Source: Acidobacteriota bacterium
GTDB lineage: Bacteria; Acidobacteriota; Blastocatellia; UBA7656
NCBI GenBank assembly: GCA_016201275.1
Contig: JACQDB010000110.1
Coordinates: 1 to 64,000 of the forward strand
Direction: 5' to 3'
Length of the DNA stretch: 64,000 nucleotides
A model generated the notes under the pieces. That model had not been told where the DNA came from and did not search any database. It was given only the letters and a program-made list of their open reading frames with translations. A program made the translations under genes and the position numbers. Every line of letters begins with the position of its first letter. Positions within the stretch are counted from its first letter, which is position 1. Positions 53,059 to 64,000 of the stretch are shown here, one piece after another.

Positions 53059-53565
53059 TCAAGTGGTTGAGGCGAACAATTTGACTGCGGGTTCTTCTGC
53101 GGTCAAGCGCAGCAAGCGTTCAAAGCGCAGGCCGATTTTTTGCAGCACCTTTATCGAACTCTGATTATCGGGCGTGGTGATGCCGAGAATGCGCCGCAGT
53201 CCGAGAACCGTTCGCGCATAATCCAGCACCGCTTGTGCCGATTCCACCGCATAGCCTTGCGCCCAGTAAGCGGGCAGAAAAGCAAAGCCGATGTCGGCAG
53301 CGGGCAACGCCGGTCTTTGCACCAGTCCGCAAATGCCTATCGCCAACGCTGTCGCCTTCAACTCAACCAGGTAGAGACCAAAGCCGTGACGCTCGTAGCT
53401 ATCCATCGGCACGTTCAAAATATAGTCGCGGGCATCGGCGAGATTTCGCACGCCTTTATCACCGATGTAGCGCCGGAAGGACGGCTCATTCAACAGCCCC
53501 AGAATAAATTCCGCGTCATCGGGAGTCAGCTTGCGAAGCCTTAGCCTTGCGGTTTCGAGAATCAT
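53059..53565 (-). CDS. GNAT family N-acetyltransferase (RimJ/RimL-like)
   Basis: The 168-residue protein fits the acetyltransferase group that modifies protein N-termini or small molecules using acetyl-CoA. It starts ILETARLRLRKLTPDDAEFI, the usual entry of this subgroup, has IGICGLVQRPALPAADIGFA and the acetyl-CoA-binding segment AYWAQGYAVESAQAVLDYA. Its end is RFERLLRLTAEE. The ATG at 53565 has AGGAGCAG upstream. Substrate unknown. Confidence 0.9.
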   Translation of the reverse strand: MILETARLRLRKLTPDDAEFILGLLNEPSFRRYIGDKGVRNLADARDYILNVPMDSYERHGFGLYLVELKATALAIGICGLVQRPALPAADIGFAFLPAYWAQGYAVESAQAVLDYARTVLGLRRILGITTPDNQSSIKVLQKIGLRFERLLRLTAEEPAVKLFASTT

Positions 53566-54072
53566 TGACTCTGCTCCTGTTATTTTCAGAACGCTTGAAA
53601 GCAAACCAGCCAACTACGAGAAGTTGCTTGGTGAGCGATTCAGACGCTGATTTTGTCGCCTTCGTGATGTTGTAAATTACCGGCTCAGTTATTGAATGTA
53701 GTTGAAAAACGCCTCGACTATACGCTGGCGCAATGGCGCAAGCAAGCGGATGAAAGCTTTTTCAATCAACCGGTGGATTCATCAACCGGCAGGCGCAGCA
53801 GAGATTGGTTTATGGAAATTGATGCAATCATTTTTTGCCACAAAGATACTAGGCACACAAAGGTACACGAAGAATTCTGTGTGTCCCTTTTTTGTTCCCG
53901 AAGCCGCCTGAAAAAATCACCTAGCAAGCAGCAATCCTAAGCCGTGTGCGGCGTTGGAACTTACCTTGACGCTGCCGTAAAGCGTCTGGTACATTCCGAC
54001 GTTTAACGCAAACGTAAAATCTTGCTCTGGGGCGCGCTGGCACAGAGCCTTATTATCAGGAGGCAGTAATTC
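53566..54072. other. Intergenic region upstream of metK
   Basis: About 500 bases between divergent genes. An open frame of 82 codons starts near 53692, but its codons run into CACAAAGATACTAGGCACAC filler and it lacks a ribosome binding site, so it is not called. I looked for a SAM-type riboswitch before metK and found none that I could support. AGGAGGCAG at 54059-54067 is the metK ribosome binding site. Confidence 0.5.
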
Positions 54073-55224
<1,152 letters not shown>

Positions 55225-55230
55225 TCAAAT

Positions 55231-56625
<1,395 letters not shown>

Positions 56626-56664
56626 GAAAAAATTTGTTCAGCGAAATTGACAATAGAGTTTTTC

Positions 56665-56696
56665 AGCGGCGACGATCATAGTCGCCGCTTTTTTTT
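56665..56696 (+). terminator. Intrinsic terminator after ahcY
   Basis: AGCGGCGAC and GTCGCCGCT form a nine-pair GC-rich stem with a seven-base loop, followed by a run of T. It lies 39 bases after the ahcY stop codon and closes the metK-ahcY unit. Confidence 0.93.
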
Positions 56697-56975
56697 CACT
56701 GCTATCGGTACAGGCCGTAACCGCATATTGTTTAACTTTCGATTGACTTGCCGCGCATCTCTTGCTATTGCTTAAAGCGTTTTCTGAAATGAAAACCGAC
56801 CATTCGGTAAAAATAAAAACAGTAGTATCCTGTCACCGCAAATTTTGATGAAGTGCTTTCGCTGGTTTTTGTCGAGCACCTCTAATGCACTCGACACCGG
56901 AAACAACCCTGGCTTTGTAGTCTCACGCTCTGACCTTATCAATCTGCAAAGCTGTCTAAACTAAGGAGTCGAATC
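56697..56975. promoter_or_regulatory. Upstream region of the M48 peptidase gene
   Basis: This gap of about 280 bases between terminator and gene must contain the promoter. The AAGGAGTCG at 56962-56970 is the ribosome binding site. No promoter box is assigned. Confidence 0.4.
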
Positions 56976-58838
56976 ATGAGAAGACGTAGTTTTCGCCCCG
57001 TATTCACTATCTTTGTCGCGTTTTTAATATTGAATATGCTTGCGCCGGTCACGCTTGCCGGCATACAGGACAAAAGCAAAGATAAAAAACGTGAAGAGAA
57101 AGAGAAAGAGAAACAAGCCAAGCAGGAACGCGAGTATCAGAAAATCAAGAATTACAGTCTGGAAAAATATCAGAAAGACCCTGGATTTCATGACGCGGTT
57201 GAACAGACCTTCAGCCAGAAACAACGGGAGCATAGCGAGTATGCTTTTTATATCAACACGCGGGATGCTCAGGACACGCAGATCACGCGCACCGGCGATA
57301 AGCTCAAGATTGAAGATTTGCTCTATGACAACCCGATGTTTCAAGATTATATCAACCGCGTAGGGCATTCGGTGGCACCGAAAGAGTCCAAAAAATATTA
57401 TGCCTTTAAGGTGACGCTCAATCCGATACCGGAAGCGCGGTCGCTGTCAACCGGCACGATTTTTATTTCAACGGGCTTGCTTTCTTCGGTGGATAACGAA
57501 GCACAGTTGGCTTATATACTCGGCCACGAAATCGCCCATATTGAAAAAGAGCATTGGCGCGAAGATGTATTGGTGCAACTGGGAATGGACGACTACAACG
57601 AAAAGCAACAACGCAAGCGCAATCTGTTGGGCGGTCTGGCACAGACCGCCGCCGGTATGCTGACCGGTGGCCTGGCACGCTCATCAGGTGCAGGCTTGTT
57701 TGCCGCCTATCTGGCCAATGCCGAATTGCCAACGATTCTGAAAGTTGTGATTCCTAATTCGGTGTTTTCCTGGGATAAACAACAGGAAGATGAAGCCGAC
57801 CAACTGGCGCTTGATTATATGTTCAATCGCAACTATGACCCCCGTGAAGTTCCCAAGTTCTATGCTAATCTGCAACACAAGTCACAACGCGACCGCCGCG
57901 TCGAAGGCGGTTTTATGGCCAATGCGGAGCGTATCTATGAGCGTTATCAAAAGGTGGATGAAGCGGTCGGCGGTCTGGCTCCCCTGATCGCTACCCGGTC
58001 GCTCAGTTATGGCGCGTATAACTTTCAGGCGCACCGTGCGGCGGCTCAACAGACGGCGGAAATCCAACAACAAATCAACGCTGCACAGGCGGATTTACAA
58101 CGGAAAATCAGTGAAAAACCTGCCGACCCAGGCAAACAACTCGACCCGACGCGCAATGCCACGCAACGCGCCCAAACAGCGGAACAAACGATTGGCGGAA
58201 GATTCGCCACGGAACTGAAAGCCAAACTTGATCTGGGTGAAATCGTCGGCACCACCGAAGACTTCTCCGAGATGATGGCAGAGTTACGGCGCGACAATGG
58301 CATACGCGCTTACTATTACGATATGTTTCAGATGGCGCAGGATAATCTACAGGAGTCTTTGCTGATAAATTCCAACGACCCGCAAGCCCACCTCTATTAC
58401 GGCAAGTTGTTAAAGTTGGTGGCGCGCACGCCGGCGGAGAAGTCGCAGGCGTTGGCCGAATTCGTTAAAGCTATCGAACTCGATAAACGCCGCGTCATTC
58501 CCGAATCGCATCTGCATAAAGCGCTCGCCATGATGGAGAATAAAGATGCTTCGCAGGCGCGTGAGATTGCCGACAGCCTGAAACAGTATGTGATCATTTA
58601 TCAACAGGAAAATCGCGGCGCGCTGCCCCAGAACATCGAAATCATCTATGACTATCTCGACAGCATAGGCGATAAGAATTGGGTGTCCAGACCGGCGATG
58701 AACGTCGCCACCAAGGGGCTTGAGCCGCTGACGACTACGCCGAGTGGGCGACAGGTAGAAGCGTCTGTGTCAACGCCCGTGACCTCTCCGGGGCAAGGCA
58801 CGACAGCACCCGGAGGCCGGTCGCCGCGCAAGCCGTAG
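56976..58838 (+). CDS. Exported M48 family metallopeptidase with TPR-like tail
   Basis: The 620-residue protein has a signal peptide (FTIFVAFLILNMLAPVTLA) and a Lys/Glu-rich stretch, then an M48 zinc-peptidase domain: YILGHEIAHIEKEHWRED with the HExxH near residue 184, and the third ligand in QQEDEADQLALDYMF. A Gln/Ala-rich helix and TPR-like repeats (HLYYGKLLKLVARTPAEKSQ) follow, and the end is Thr/Pro/Gly-rich. BepA-like M48 proteins with TPRs assist outer-membrane protein assembly; a similar envelope-quality role is likely here, but not shown. GGAGTC precedes the ATG. Confidence 0.92.
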   Translation: MRRRSFRPVFTIFVAFLILNMLAPVTLAGIQDKSKDKKREEKEKEKQAKQEREYQKIKNYSLEKYQKDPGFHDAVEQTFSQKQREHSEYAFYINTRDAQDTQITRTGDKLKIEDLLYDNPMFQDYINRVGHSVAPKESKKYYAFKVTLNPIPEARSLSTGTIFISTGLLSSVDNEAQLAYILGHEIAHIEKEHWREDVLVQLGMDDYNEKQQRKRNLLGGLAQTAAGMLTGGLARSSGAGLFAAYLANAELPTILKVVIPNSVFSWDKQQEDEADQLALDYMFNRNYDPREVPKFYANLQHKSQRDRRVEGGFMANAERIYERYQKVDEAVGGLAPLIATRSLSYGAYNFQAHRAAAQQTAEIQQQINAAQADLQRKISEKPADPGKQLDPTRNATQRAQTAEQTIGGRFATELKAKLDLGEIVGTTEDFSEMMAELRRDNGIRAYYYDMFQMAQDNLQESLLINSNDPQAHLYYGKLLKLVARTPAEKSQALAEFVKAIELDKRRVIPESHLHKALAMMENKDASQAREIADSLKQYVIIYQQENRGALPQNIEIIYDYLDSIGDKNWVSRPAMNVATKGLEPLTTTPSGRQVEASVSTPVTSPGQGTTAPGGRSPRKP

Positions 58839-59019
58839 CCGCAGGGTTGAACGGCTTGGCGTTCTCGCTGGCGGTTTCTATGGGCTGCGAGAACGCCAGG
58901 CAAAGGGCAAACTTGATTAACTCAAGGGGCGCACGGCTGACCGATTTCAGACCGCTGTCAAACGCCTGTGTGTTGCGCCGGAGAGAGGCGCAAGCCGAAA
59001 CTGAGAATTTGCAATTGCT

Positions 59020-60690
59020 ATGCGACAATCCACCATCGTTCTATTTATCTTGCTGCTGCTTCTGCTCCCCAGCCTCATTCCCGCAAGCCCTGCGGCGTTG
59101 CGCGTCGCGGCGGCGCTGGCTCCGGAAACCGGAATATTGAAGGCCGCAAGCGACGAGGTATCGCGCCAACCCTTCGCGCTGGATTTGCCCGAACTCGGTG
59201 TCAATGGCATCACGGCCACCGAAACCGTCATTCAGCGTTTTGATATTCAAACACTGCGCTTGCGAGTGCTGAACCCGTATGCCAATTTGATTGACTACGG
59301 CAAGACTTACATTTTGATTAATGGCGAGGCTGCCAAAATTGCCAGCACCACCACGGCTTCAACCGAAGGACAGGTGATTACCTGCAACCTGGCGAGTCGT
59401 CCTTATCTGCGGTTGCACGCGGGCAAGAATGTTGTGGAGATTATTGCCACCGACCGCAATCGAAAGCCTTACTATGCCTCTTTCGTTTTGCGTACCGGCA
59501 AAATCGGCGCGAAAGATTCGGCGGCGCAAAATGCTGTAATGGAAACCGTGTCGGTCGCCAGCGGCAATGACAAAGAGCCGCCGGTGATTTATCTAGAGGA
59601 ACCCAAAGGGGTGATTCAGGCGGGCAAGGTGCGCGTTGTAGGCGTCGTTATGGATAATTCGGGAGTCGTGGAATCGCTGACAATAAATGGCGCGCCGGTT
59701 ATGCTGTCGGCGGCGACCCAAGGGCGCGGCATGGAGATGGCGTCTGGCGGCAGCACTACCGAAAAGAGCTTTGTGTTTGAGCGCGCCATCAATGTCGCGC
59801 CCACCTCTAGCGTCCTCATCATCGAGGCCAAAGACCGCGCCGGGAATGTGACACGCGTGGCGCTGCCCGTGCGGAAGCGCGAAGCGGCGGTGTCGGCGCA
59901 ATTCAGCGGACGCAAACTAGCCGTCATCATCGGCATTTCCGATTACCGCTTCAACGATGGCGGCTTGACCGATTTAAGCTATTGCGACGCCGATGCCCGT
60001 GCCTTCCGGGATTTTTTGCAGGCCAGGAACGGCGGCGGGTTTGCCGCCAACGATATTCTGTTGCTGGAAAATCAGAGTGCTACCCTGGATGCCGTGCGCT
60101 CGGCGTTGCGGAGTTTTTTATCGAAAGCTGGTGCCAACGACCTGGTGCTGCTGTTTCTGGCTGGACACGGTTCGCCCGATCCTTACGCGCCGCAGAATCT
60201 CTATTTTTTAATGCACGACACCAAAGTGGCCAATATGGAAACGACGGCGCTGCCGATGACCGAACTGCAAAACATTCTCAATGAACGAGTGAAAGCGGAA
60301 CGGGTGGTGGTGTTTGTTGACACCTGTCACAGCGCCGGACTCAGCGGCAGGCAGATGACCAGCGCCAGAGGGCTGGAAAACAACCTCATCAATCTCTATG
60401 CGGCCAGGCTTTTCAAAGAGACCGGACGCGCTATCCTGACTTCTTCGGATGTCAGCGAAGCCTCACAGGAGAGCAAGCGTTGGGGTGACGGTCACGGCAT
60501 CTTCACGTTTGCGCTGCTGGAAGGTTTGAAAGGCGAAGCCGATTTCAATCACGACCGCTTCATCACCGCCGGTGAACTGTTCTCGTATGTGCGAAATCGC
60601 GTCAGCGTTGAAACCGGCTTCAAGCAGAATCCGACGGCGCTGCCGGGGCTGGCTAAAGATTTGACGCTCGCCTATTCAGCCGGTAAATAG
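59020..60690 (+). CDS. Exported caspase-family peptidase with Ig-like domain
   Basis: The 556-residue protein has a strong signal peptide (TIVLFILLLLLLPSLIPAS). Beta-rich, Ig-like sequence fills residues 45-290 (PPVIYLEEPKGVIQAGKVRV). The caspase domain begins at KLAVIIGISDYRF near 300, with catalytic His in LLFLAGHGSPDP near residue 382 and Cys in VVVFVDTCHSAGLSG near 434, both intact. It ends LTLAYSAGK. The stop TAG is the first three bases of a family A element, in place of an original TAA. A Ser/Thr kinase and a DUF4384 protein follow on the same strand. Substrate specificity is not known; such enzymes are often Arg/Lys-specific or Asp-specific. Confidence 0.9.
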   Translation: MRQSTIVLFILLLLLLPSLIPASPAALRVAAALAPETGILKAASDEVSRQPFALDLPELGVNGITATETVIQRFDIQTLRLRVLNPYANLIDYGKTYILINGEAAKIASTTTASTEGQVITCNLASRPYLRLHAGKNVVEIIATDRNRKPYYASFVLRTGKIGAKDSAAQNAVMETVSVASGNDKEPPVIYLEEPKGVIQAGKVRVVGVVMDNSGVVESLTINGAPVMLSAATQGRGMEMASGGSTTEKSFVFERAINVAPTSSVLIIEAKDRAGNVTRVALPVRKREAAVSAQFSGRKLAVIIGISDYRFNDGGLTDLSYCDADARAFRDFLQARNGGGFAANDILLLENQSATLDAVRSALRSFLSKAGANDLVLLFLAGHGSPDPYAPQNLYFLMHDTKVANMETTALPMTELQNILNERVKAERVVVFVDTCHSAGLSGRQMTSARGLENNLINLYAARLFKETGRAILTSSDVSEASQESKRWGDGHGIFTFALLEGLKGEADFNHDRFITAGELFSYVRNRVSVETGFKQNPTALPGLAKDLTLAYSAGK

Positions 60691-60789
60691 AGGGTGTCGC
60701 AGAAATGGATTTTCTGTCTAGATATTGTGTGCGATAGTTTAACCATACACAATATCTGGACTGTTTCTGGGATTTTGCGCCACGCTCTA
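60688..60789 (+). mobile_element. Family A MITE-like element, copy 3
   Basis: The 102 bp element has TA at both edges, starting TAGAGGGTGTCGCAGAAATG and ending TTTGCGCCACGCTCTA. It was inserted in the TA of the caspase stop codon. It also supplies codons that extend the downstream kinase frame upstream of its real start. Confidence 0.82.
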
Positions 60790-60912
60790 AATAGAATCGG
60801 CAAGGGGCTGGTATCGAGTCGGCGGCGGATGTCAAACCAGCATCGCGGAAGGGCTGCCTGGACTTGCTGTCCGGCGGCATTCCGCCATCACTTTTGCTAT
60901 TCGAGGGAAGCC

Positions 60913-62670
60913 ATGAACCTATCGGGCGCGTCGCCGTATCAAGCGCTGTTGAGCGCACAGATCATGCGTGATTACCACGTCCTGCAACTGCTGGGGACGG
61001 GCGGCATGGGCAAGGTCTTTTTAGCTGAACAACGCGGCGTCGGCAACCGGCGTGTGGCCTTGAAAATTCTCAATCGCCAGTGTTCGGAAAACCCGGATGC
61101 GGCGCGGCGCTTTCAAAACGAAGCGGCTGCCGCAGGCCGCATCAAGCATCGCAACATCATCACCATTTATGAAAGCCGTATGACCGACGACGGGCAACTC
61201 TACGTCGCAATGGAGTATGTCGAGGGGCAGACTCTGGCCACGCTACTGGCAACCAAAGGCGCGTTGCCGCTGGCCGAAGTGGTGGCCATCACGCGCCAGA
61301 TTTGCGCTGGACTGAGCGCCGCGCACCGTCAAGGCATCGTTCATCGTGACATCAAACCGGACAACCTCATGCTGACCGAAGAGGACGGCCAAACGGTTGT
61401 CAAGATTCTTGATTTCGGCATCGCCCGGCTTGCTGAAGACCAGAACATGATGCACCCCACGCAAGCCGGAGCAATCATCGGAACCCCTGCCTATATGTCG
61501 CCGGAACAGGTCAGAGGGATGACCGGAGATCAGATAGACAGGCGTTCCGACACCTACTCGCTGGGCATGGTGGTCTATGAGATGTTGACCGGCAAAGCCG
61601 CCTTCGAGGCGCAAAGCGCTTGGGAAGTAATGCAGCAACAAGTTACCGCGCCGCCCATTCCTTTGCGCCAGCGCCGCCCCGATTTGCAGCTATCCGAGAC
61701 CGTCGAACAGATTCTGTTCAAGACGCTGGAAAAAGACCCGGCGCGGCGGTATCAAACGGCCAACGAGTTCGCTGATGAATTGGCGGTTGCCGCTGACGAG
61801 GAATGCCAGCGCCTCTCTCAACAGGACATCTCGACAATCTATGACGCAGACGTGAAGGAAGGCGAGGGTGCGGCTTTTCTTCGCTCTACTGAGCGCGAGA
61901 AATATTGGCGGCATACGGATTCGTCCGCCACCTTGCAACGCGACCCCCGACCTTCTGAAGCCCCGATCAACACCACCGTGGTCGCAAGCCGTAAGCGCAA
62001 CTGGCTCATGGCCTCTGCGCTGCTGCTCTTGGTGTCGGTTGGTCTGGTCTATTTTGTCAATCGAGGGCTAGGCAAAAAGCCTGATACGATTTTGCCAGTG
62101 ACCGGACAAATTGTGATGCCGGAGAAAATGACCTTGATGGAGTATCGTATCAAGCGGGAAACCCCAACTGCCGAACTGGAAACCCTAGGCGAAGACAATG
62201 TCTTGCCATCGGGAGAAGGTTTCGGTTTTGAAATCAAGTTGCTGGCGGCAGGCTCGCTTTATCTGTTCAGCGAACAAAGCGCTCGCAAGGATGGAACCTG
62301 GCGCTGGTTAAATGCGCCGCAGACGACCGGCGCGCCAATCTATGAAGCGGGTGAGTGGTTCACCGTGCCGGAAAAATACTGGATTGGTCTGGATCGAAAC
62401 GCCGGAGTGGAGCGCTACCTGATGGTCTATGTGCCACCAGGCGTGGACGGGTTGCCGATTACCACAAATGGCGGCAAGCGGTCGGAGGCCAGAGCGCGGG
62501 AAGTGCGGGGCGAGGACACCGTAAATATCATGGCTTATCTCAAAAAAGAGGCCGTAGAGTTGACCGCCGTCGCTGAACGGCTTGAAAAAACTATCAGTTT
62601 TCGTTTATCGGCGCACGACTTGATGGGGCGCGTCGCGTATTCTGAAATTTCGGTGCAGCACATTCACTGA
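60913..62670 (+). CDS. Ser/Thr protein kinase with TM segment and DUF4384-like C-terminus
   Basis: The 585-residue protein has a Hanks-type kinase domain at residues 20-275: LLGTGGMGKVFLAEQ, the VALKIL lysine, HRDIKPDNLM near residue 143, DFGIARLAED and GTPAYMSPEQV. A membrane segment (LMASALLLLVSVGLVYFV) lies near residue 363, and the outer part (LPSGEGFGFEIKLLAAGSLY, then LFSEQSARKDG) resembles DUF4384, a domain often linked to caspases and kinases. The start is ATG at 60913 with CGAGGGA upstream; the longer frame from 60694 would begin inside a mobile element and is rejected. The next gene encodes a secreted DUF4384 protein, so the two could share a ligand or partner. Confidence 0.92.
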   Translation: MNLSGASPYQALLSAQIMRDYHVLQLLGTGGMGKVFLAEQRGVGNRRVALKILNRQCSENPDAARRFQNEAAAAGRIKHRNIITIYESRMTDDGQLYVAMEYVEGQTLATLLATKGALPLAEVVAITRQICAGLSAAHRQGIVHRDIKPDNLMLTEEDGQTVVKILDFGIARLAEDQNMMHPTQAGAIIGTPAYMSPEQVRGMTGDQIDRRSDTYSLGMVVYEMLTGKAAFEAQSAWEVMQQQVTAPPIPLRQRRPDLQLSETVEQILFKTLEKDPARRYQTANEFADELAVAADEECQRLSQQDISTIYDADVKEGEGAAFLRSTEREKYWRHTDSSATLQRDPRPSEAPINTTVVASRKRNWLMASALLLLVSVGLVYFVNRGLGKKPDTILPVTGQIVMPEKMTLMEYRIKRETPTAELETLGEDNVLPSGEGFGFEIKLLAAGSLYLFSEQSARKDGTWRWLNAPQTTGAPIYEAGEWFTVPEKYWIGLDRNAGVERYLMVYVPPGVDGLPITTNGGKRSEARAREVRGEDTVNIMAYLKKEAVELTAVAERLEKTISFRLSAHDLMGRVAYSEISVQHIH

Positions 62671-62786
62671 AACCTCAGGGATAGAGCTTGAACGCTTCGT
62701 CGGTTCTCGTCAGGCACGAAGAAAAAACGAGGAGCCGGGCGGCGGTTCGCTGGATTTTTTTGCGATCAATATTTTCAGGAGAAAAG

Positions 62787-63575
62787 ATGATGAAGTCTGT
62801 ATGGCTGATGGGCTTGATGATGGCATTGATGGGGGCGCAGGGCTTGGCTCAGGAAGAGATGCGTGCGCGCGGCGATTTTTTAAAGAGTCGAGAGTCAAGC
62901 GGCTCTCGCCCGTCAACGACTCCCGGTTCATCGGTGTCCAAACCGAAAACCAAACCTCCCGTAAAACCCGCAGGCAAGGGCAACGCCAATCAACTGGCGC
63001 TGTCACCTGTCGGTCTGGGTTACACGGTTTTTTTGAAAGACAAAAACGACCAATGGGTGCGGGTATCGCCCCAACAGAGGTTCGTTTCCGGCAACCAGAT
63101 TCGCCTGCTTCTGGAGACCAACATTAACGGCTACCTCTATATTTTTCATCAGGAGAATCAAGGCAGGACGGAACTGTTATTTCCCCATTCGCAGATTCAA
63201 AACGGCAACAATCAGATCAAGGCCAACCAACCGCTTCTGGTGCCTGCAGGCACGGCCTGGAGATTTAACGAGCAACCGGCAATTGAGAATTTGACCTTTA
63301 TCGTCAGCCGTCAACCGTTACCAGGTATTCCGACGGGCGCGGCCTTGAATCGGCTCGCCAAATTTGCGCCTCCGGCAGAAGTGCTTGAGCAGATTGCTAG
63401 GGCAACTGCACCGCTGGAAGATCGTATTGCTGATGAAGGAACGGTGATGACGACAGAGGAGAACCGTCGCGGCATCGAGTTGGTAGCGAGCGACCCGGCA
63501 CCAACTTCCATCTTTTTGAATCGCACGGCGCGGGAAGATCGCGTCGTGGTTAAACTCAAGCTCGTTCACCAATAA
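62787..63575 (+). CDS. Secreted DUF4384 domain protein
   Basis: The 262-residue protein has a signal peptide (SVWLMGLMMALMGAQGLAQ), a Ser/Pro/Lys-rich linker and then DUF4384: LALSPVGLGYTVFLKDKNDQ, RFVSGNQIRLLLETNINGYL, YIFHQENQGRTELLFPHSQI and AWRFNEQPAIENLTFIVSRQ. It lacks any protease domain. GGAGAAAAG precedes the ATG. Placed behind a kinase that ends in the same type of domain, it probably takes part in the same surface-signalling unit, but this is inference. Confidence 0.88.
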   Translation: MMKSVWLMGLMMALMGAQGLAQEEMRARGDFLKSRESSGSRPSTTPGSSVSKPKTKPPVKPAGKGNANQLALSPVGLGYTVFLKDKNDQWVRVSPQQRFVSGNQIRLLLETNINGYLYIFHQENQGRTELLFPHSQIQNGNNQIKANQPLLVPAGTAWRFNEQPAIENLTFIVSRQPLPGIPTGAALNRLAKFAPPAEVLEQIARATAPLEDRIADEGTVMTTEENRRGIELVASDPAPTSIFLNRTAREDRVVVKLKLVHQ

Positions 63576-63600
63576 AGCGAAAGGCAAAAAGTAAAGTAAC

Positions 63601-63702
63601 TAGAGGGTGGCGCAGAAATGGATTTTCTGTCTAGATATTGTGAGTGATAGTTTAACTATCCGCAAGATATAGGCTATTTCTGGAATTCTGCGACACGCTC
63701 TA
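63601..63702 (+). mobile_element. Family A MITE-like element, copy 4
   Basis: The 102 bp element has TA at both edges and closely resembles copy 3 (60688-60789) over its first 45 bases. It lies 26 bases after the DUF4384 stop codon, just outside the terminal repeat block. Confidence 0.8.
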
Positions 63703-63719
63703 ACTCCCCAGCCGGTTTG

Positions 63720-64000
63720 AAAATTGTCGGTCGCTTCGTTGTTGCGCCGTCGGCGCACAGGAGAGTGACCTGTGGTCGCGCCACGGGAAGGCGGAGGTGG
63801 CTTGACGGTCGCGCTCTGACAGAGCGGCTTGCCGCATCGCCTCTCCTGCACTCTTTTCAGAGCGCGCAGCGTTTGCTCAACTTGGTTCCAGTGGCTACAG
63901 CATTGGCTAATCTCTTACGCCCCTGCGGGGCAAAGGTGATGCTGGCGTTCGCAGTTCGATTTACTCTTCTACGCCCCTGCGGGGCAAAGAGGGATGCGTC
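63720..64000. repeat. Repeat block at right window edge
   Basis: No gene is seen. This block is a diverged direct copy of 1-346: GCGCACAGGAGA, GCCACGGGAAGGCG, GCTTGACGGTCGCGC and TTGCTCAACTTGGTTCCAGT occur in the same order, and the CGCCCCTGCGGGGCAAAG unit appears at about 63919 and 63972. It runs off the end of the window. Confidence 0.75.

Noticed and set aside
53692-53940. 82-codon ORF upstream of metK
   Set aside because: It lacks a ribosome binding site and its second half is filler-type sequence (CACAAAGATACTAGGCACAC); it is unlikely to be a gene, though a decayed one is possible.
53941-54072. Possible SAM-type riboswitch before metK
   Set aside because: No conserved core of any SAM riboswitch class could be matched, and pairing was not convincing.
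60694-60912. N-terminal extension of the Ser/Thr kinase frame
   Set aside because: The first codons lie in the family A element and the same peptide text appears in other copies; ATG at 60913 has a ribosome binding site.

Overview
The window looks like a chromosomal segment of a free-living Gram-negative bacterium, most likely an acidobacterium of the Blastocatellia type. This is an inference from gene content: large PAS hybrid histidine kinases, PASTA-less Ser/Thr kinases, CHAT and caspase-fold proteases, TPR and PEGA secreted proteins, DUF4384 and DUF4159 proteins, a MoxR/DUF58/BatA cluster, frequent GTG/TTG starts, and many exported proteins. No rRNA, tRNA, CRISPR array, phage or transposase gene was seen.

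Layout. 1-800 is gene-free and full of repeats. 801-6570 holds a hybrid histidine kinase, a Tat-exported RidA protein, a probable LAS-type peptidase and an exported MsrB. 7163-17850 holds an IPT-like secreted protein, then a minus-strand run: PEGA protein, Ser/Thr kinase fused to a formylglycine-generating-enzyme-like domain, HEAT/cyclophilin fusion, hotdog thioesterase, Rpn-type nuclease and a molybdopterin oxidoreductase. 18036-18519 is a GxxExxY nuclease gene bounded by inverted repeats. Then come AcpH-like and ArgH. 20877-24800 holds a matrixin-like metalloprotease broken by a small insertion element, and 1.6 kb of repeats. 24801-28922 holds a response regulator, a large VWA membrane protein and two small proteins. 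29384-33109 is a CHAT/sigma/anti-sigma locus in which only the sigma gene is intact. 33662-45981 is a plus-strand run: caspase, TPR/gluzincin, DUF4159, MoxR, DUF58, a small protein plus nucleotidyltransferase pair, BatA, and two exported proteins. 46130-53565 holds a second hybrid kinase, a Crp-like regulator, a response regulator, a D12 adenine methylase and a GNAT enzyme. 54073-56625 is metK-ahcY with a clear terminator. 56976-63575 holds an M48 protease, a second caspase, a Ser/Thr kinase with a DUF4384-like tail and a DUF4384 protein. 63576-64000 repeats the left edge of the window.

The most striking feature is the density and variety of small non-autonomous elements. Two of them (23020-23146 and 30076-30288) sit inside genes with 9-10 bp target duplications, and removing element plus one duplication restores the reading frame exactly. 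Others are TA-flanked families (four copies of one, two of another, one of a third). A separate class consists of hairpins built from short tandem words (37383-37504, 38336-38404, 55231-55328, and the arms around the GxxExxY gene); one such word array is even translated inside the CHAT gene. The best candidate for an undescribed system is the inverted-repeat-bounded GxxExxY cassette and its possible link to the gene-less word hairpins.

All product names come from motif recognition by eye; no database search was run.
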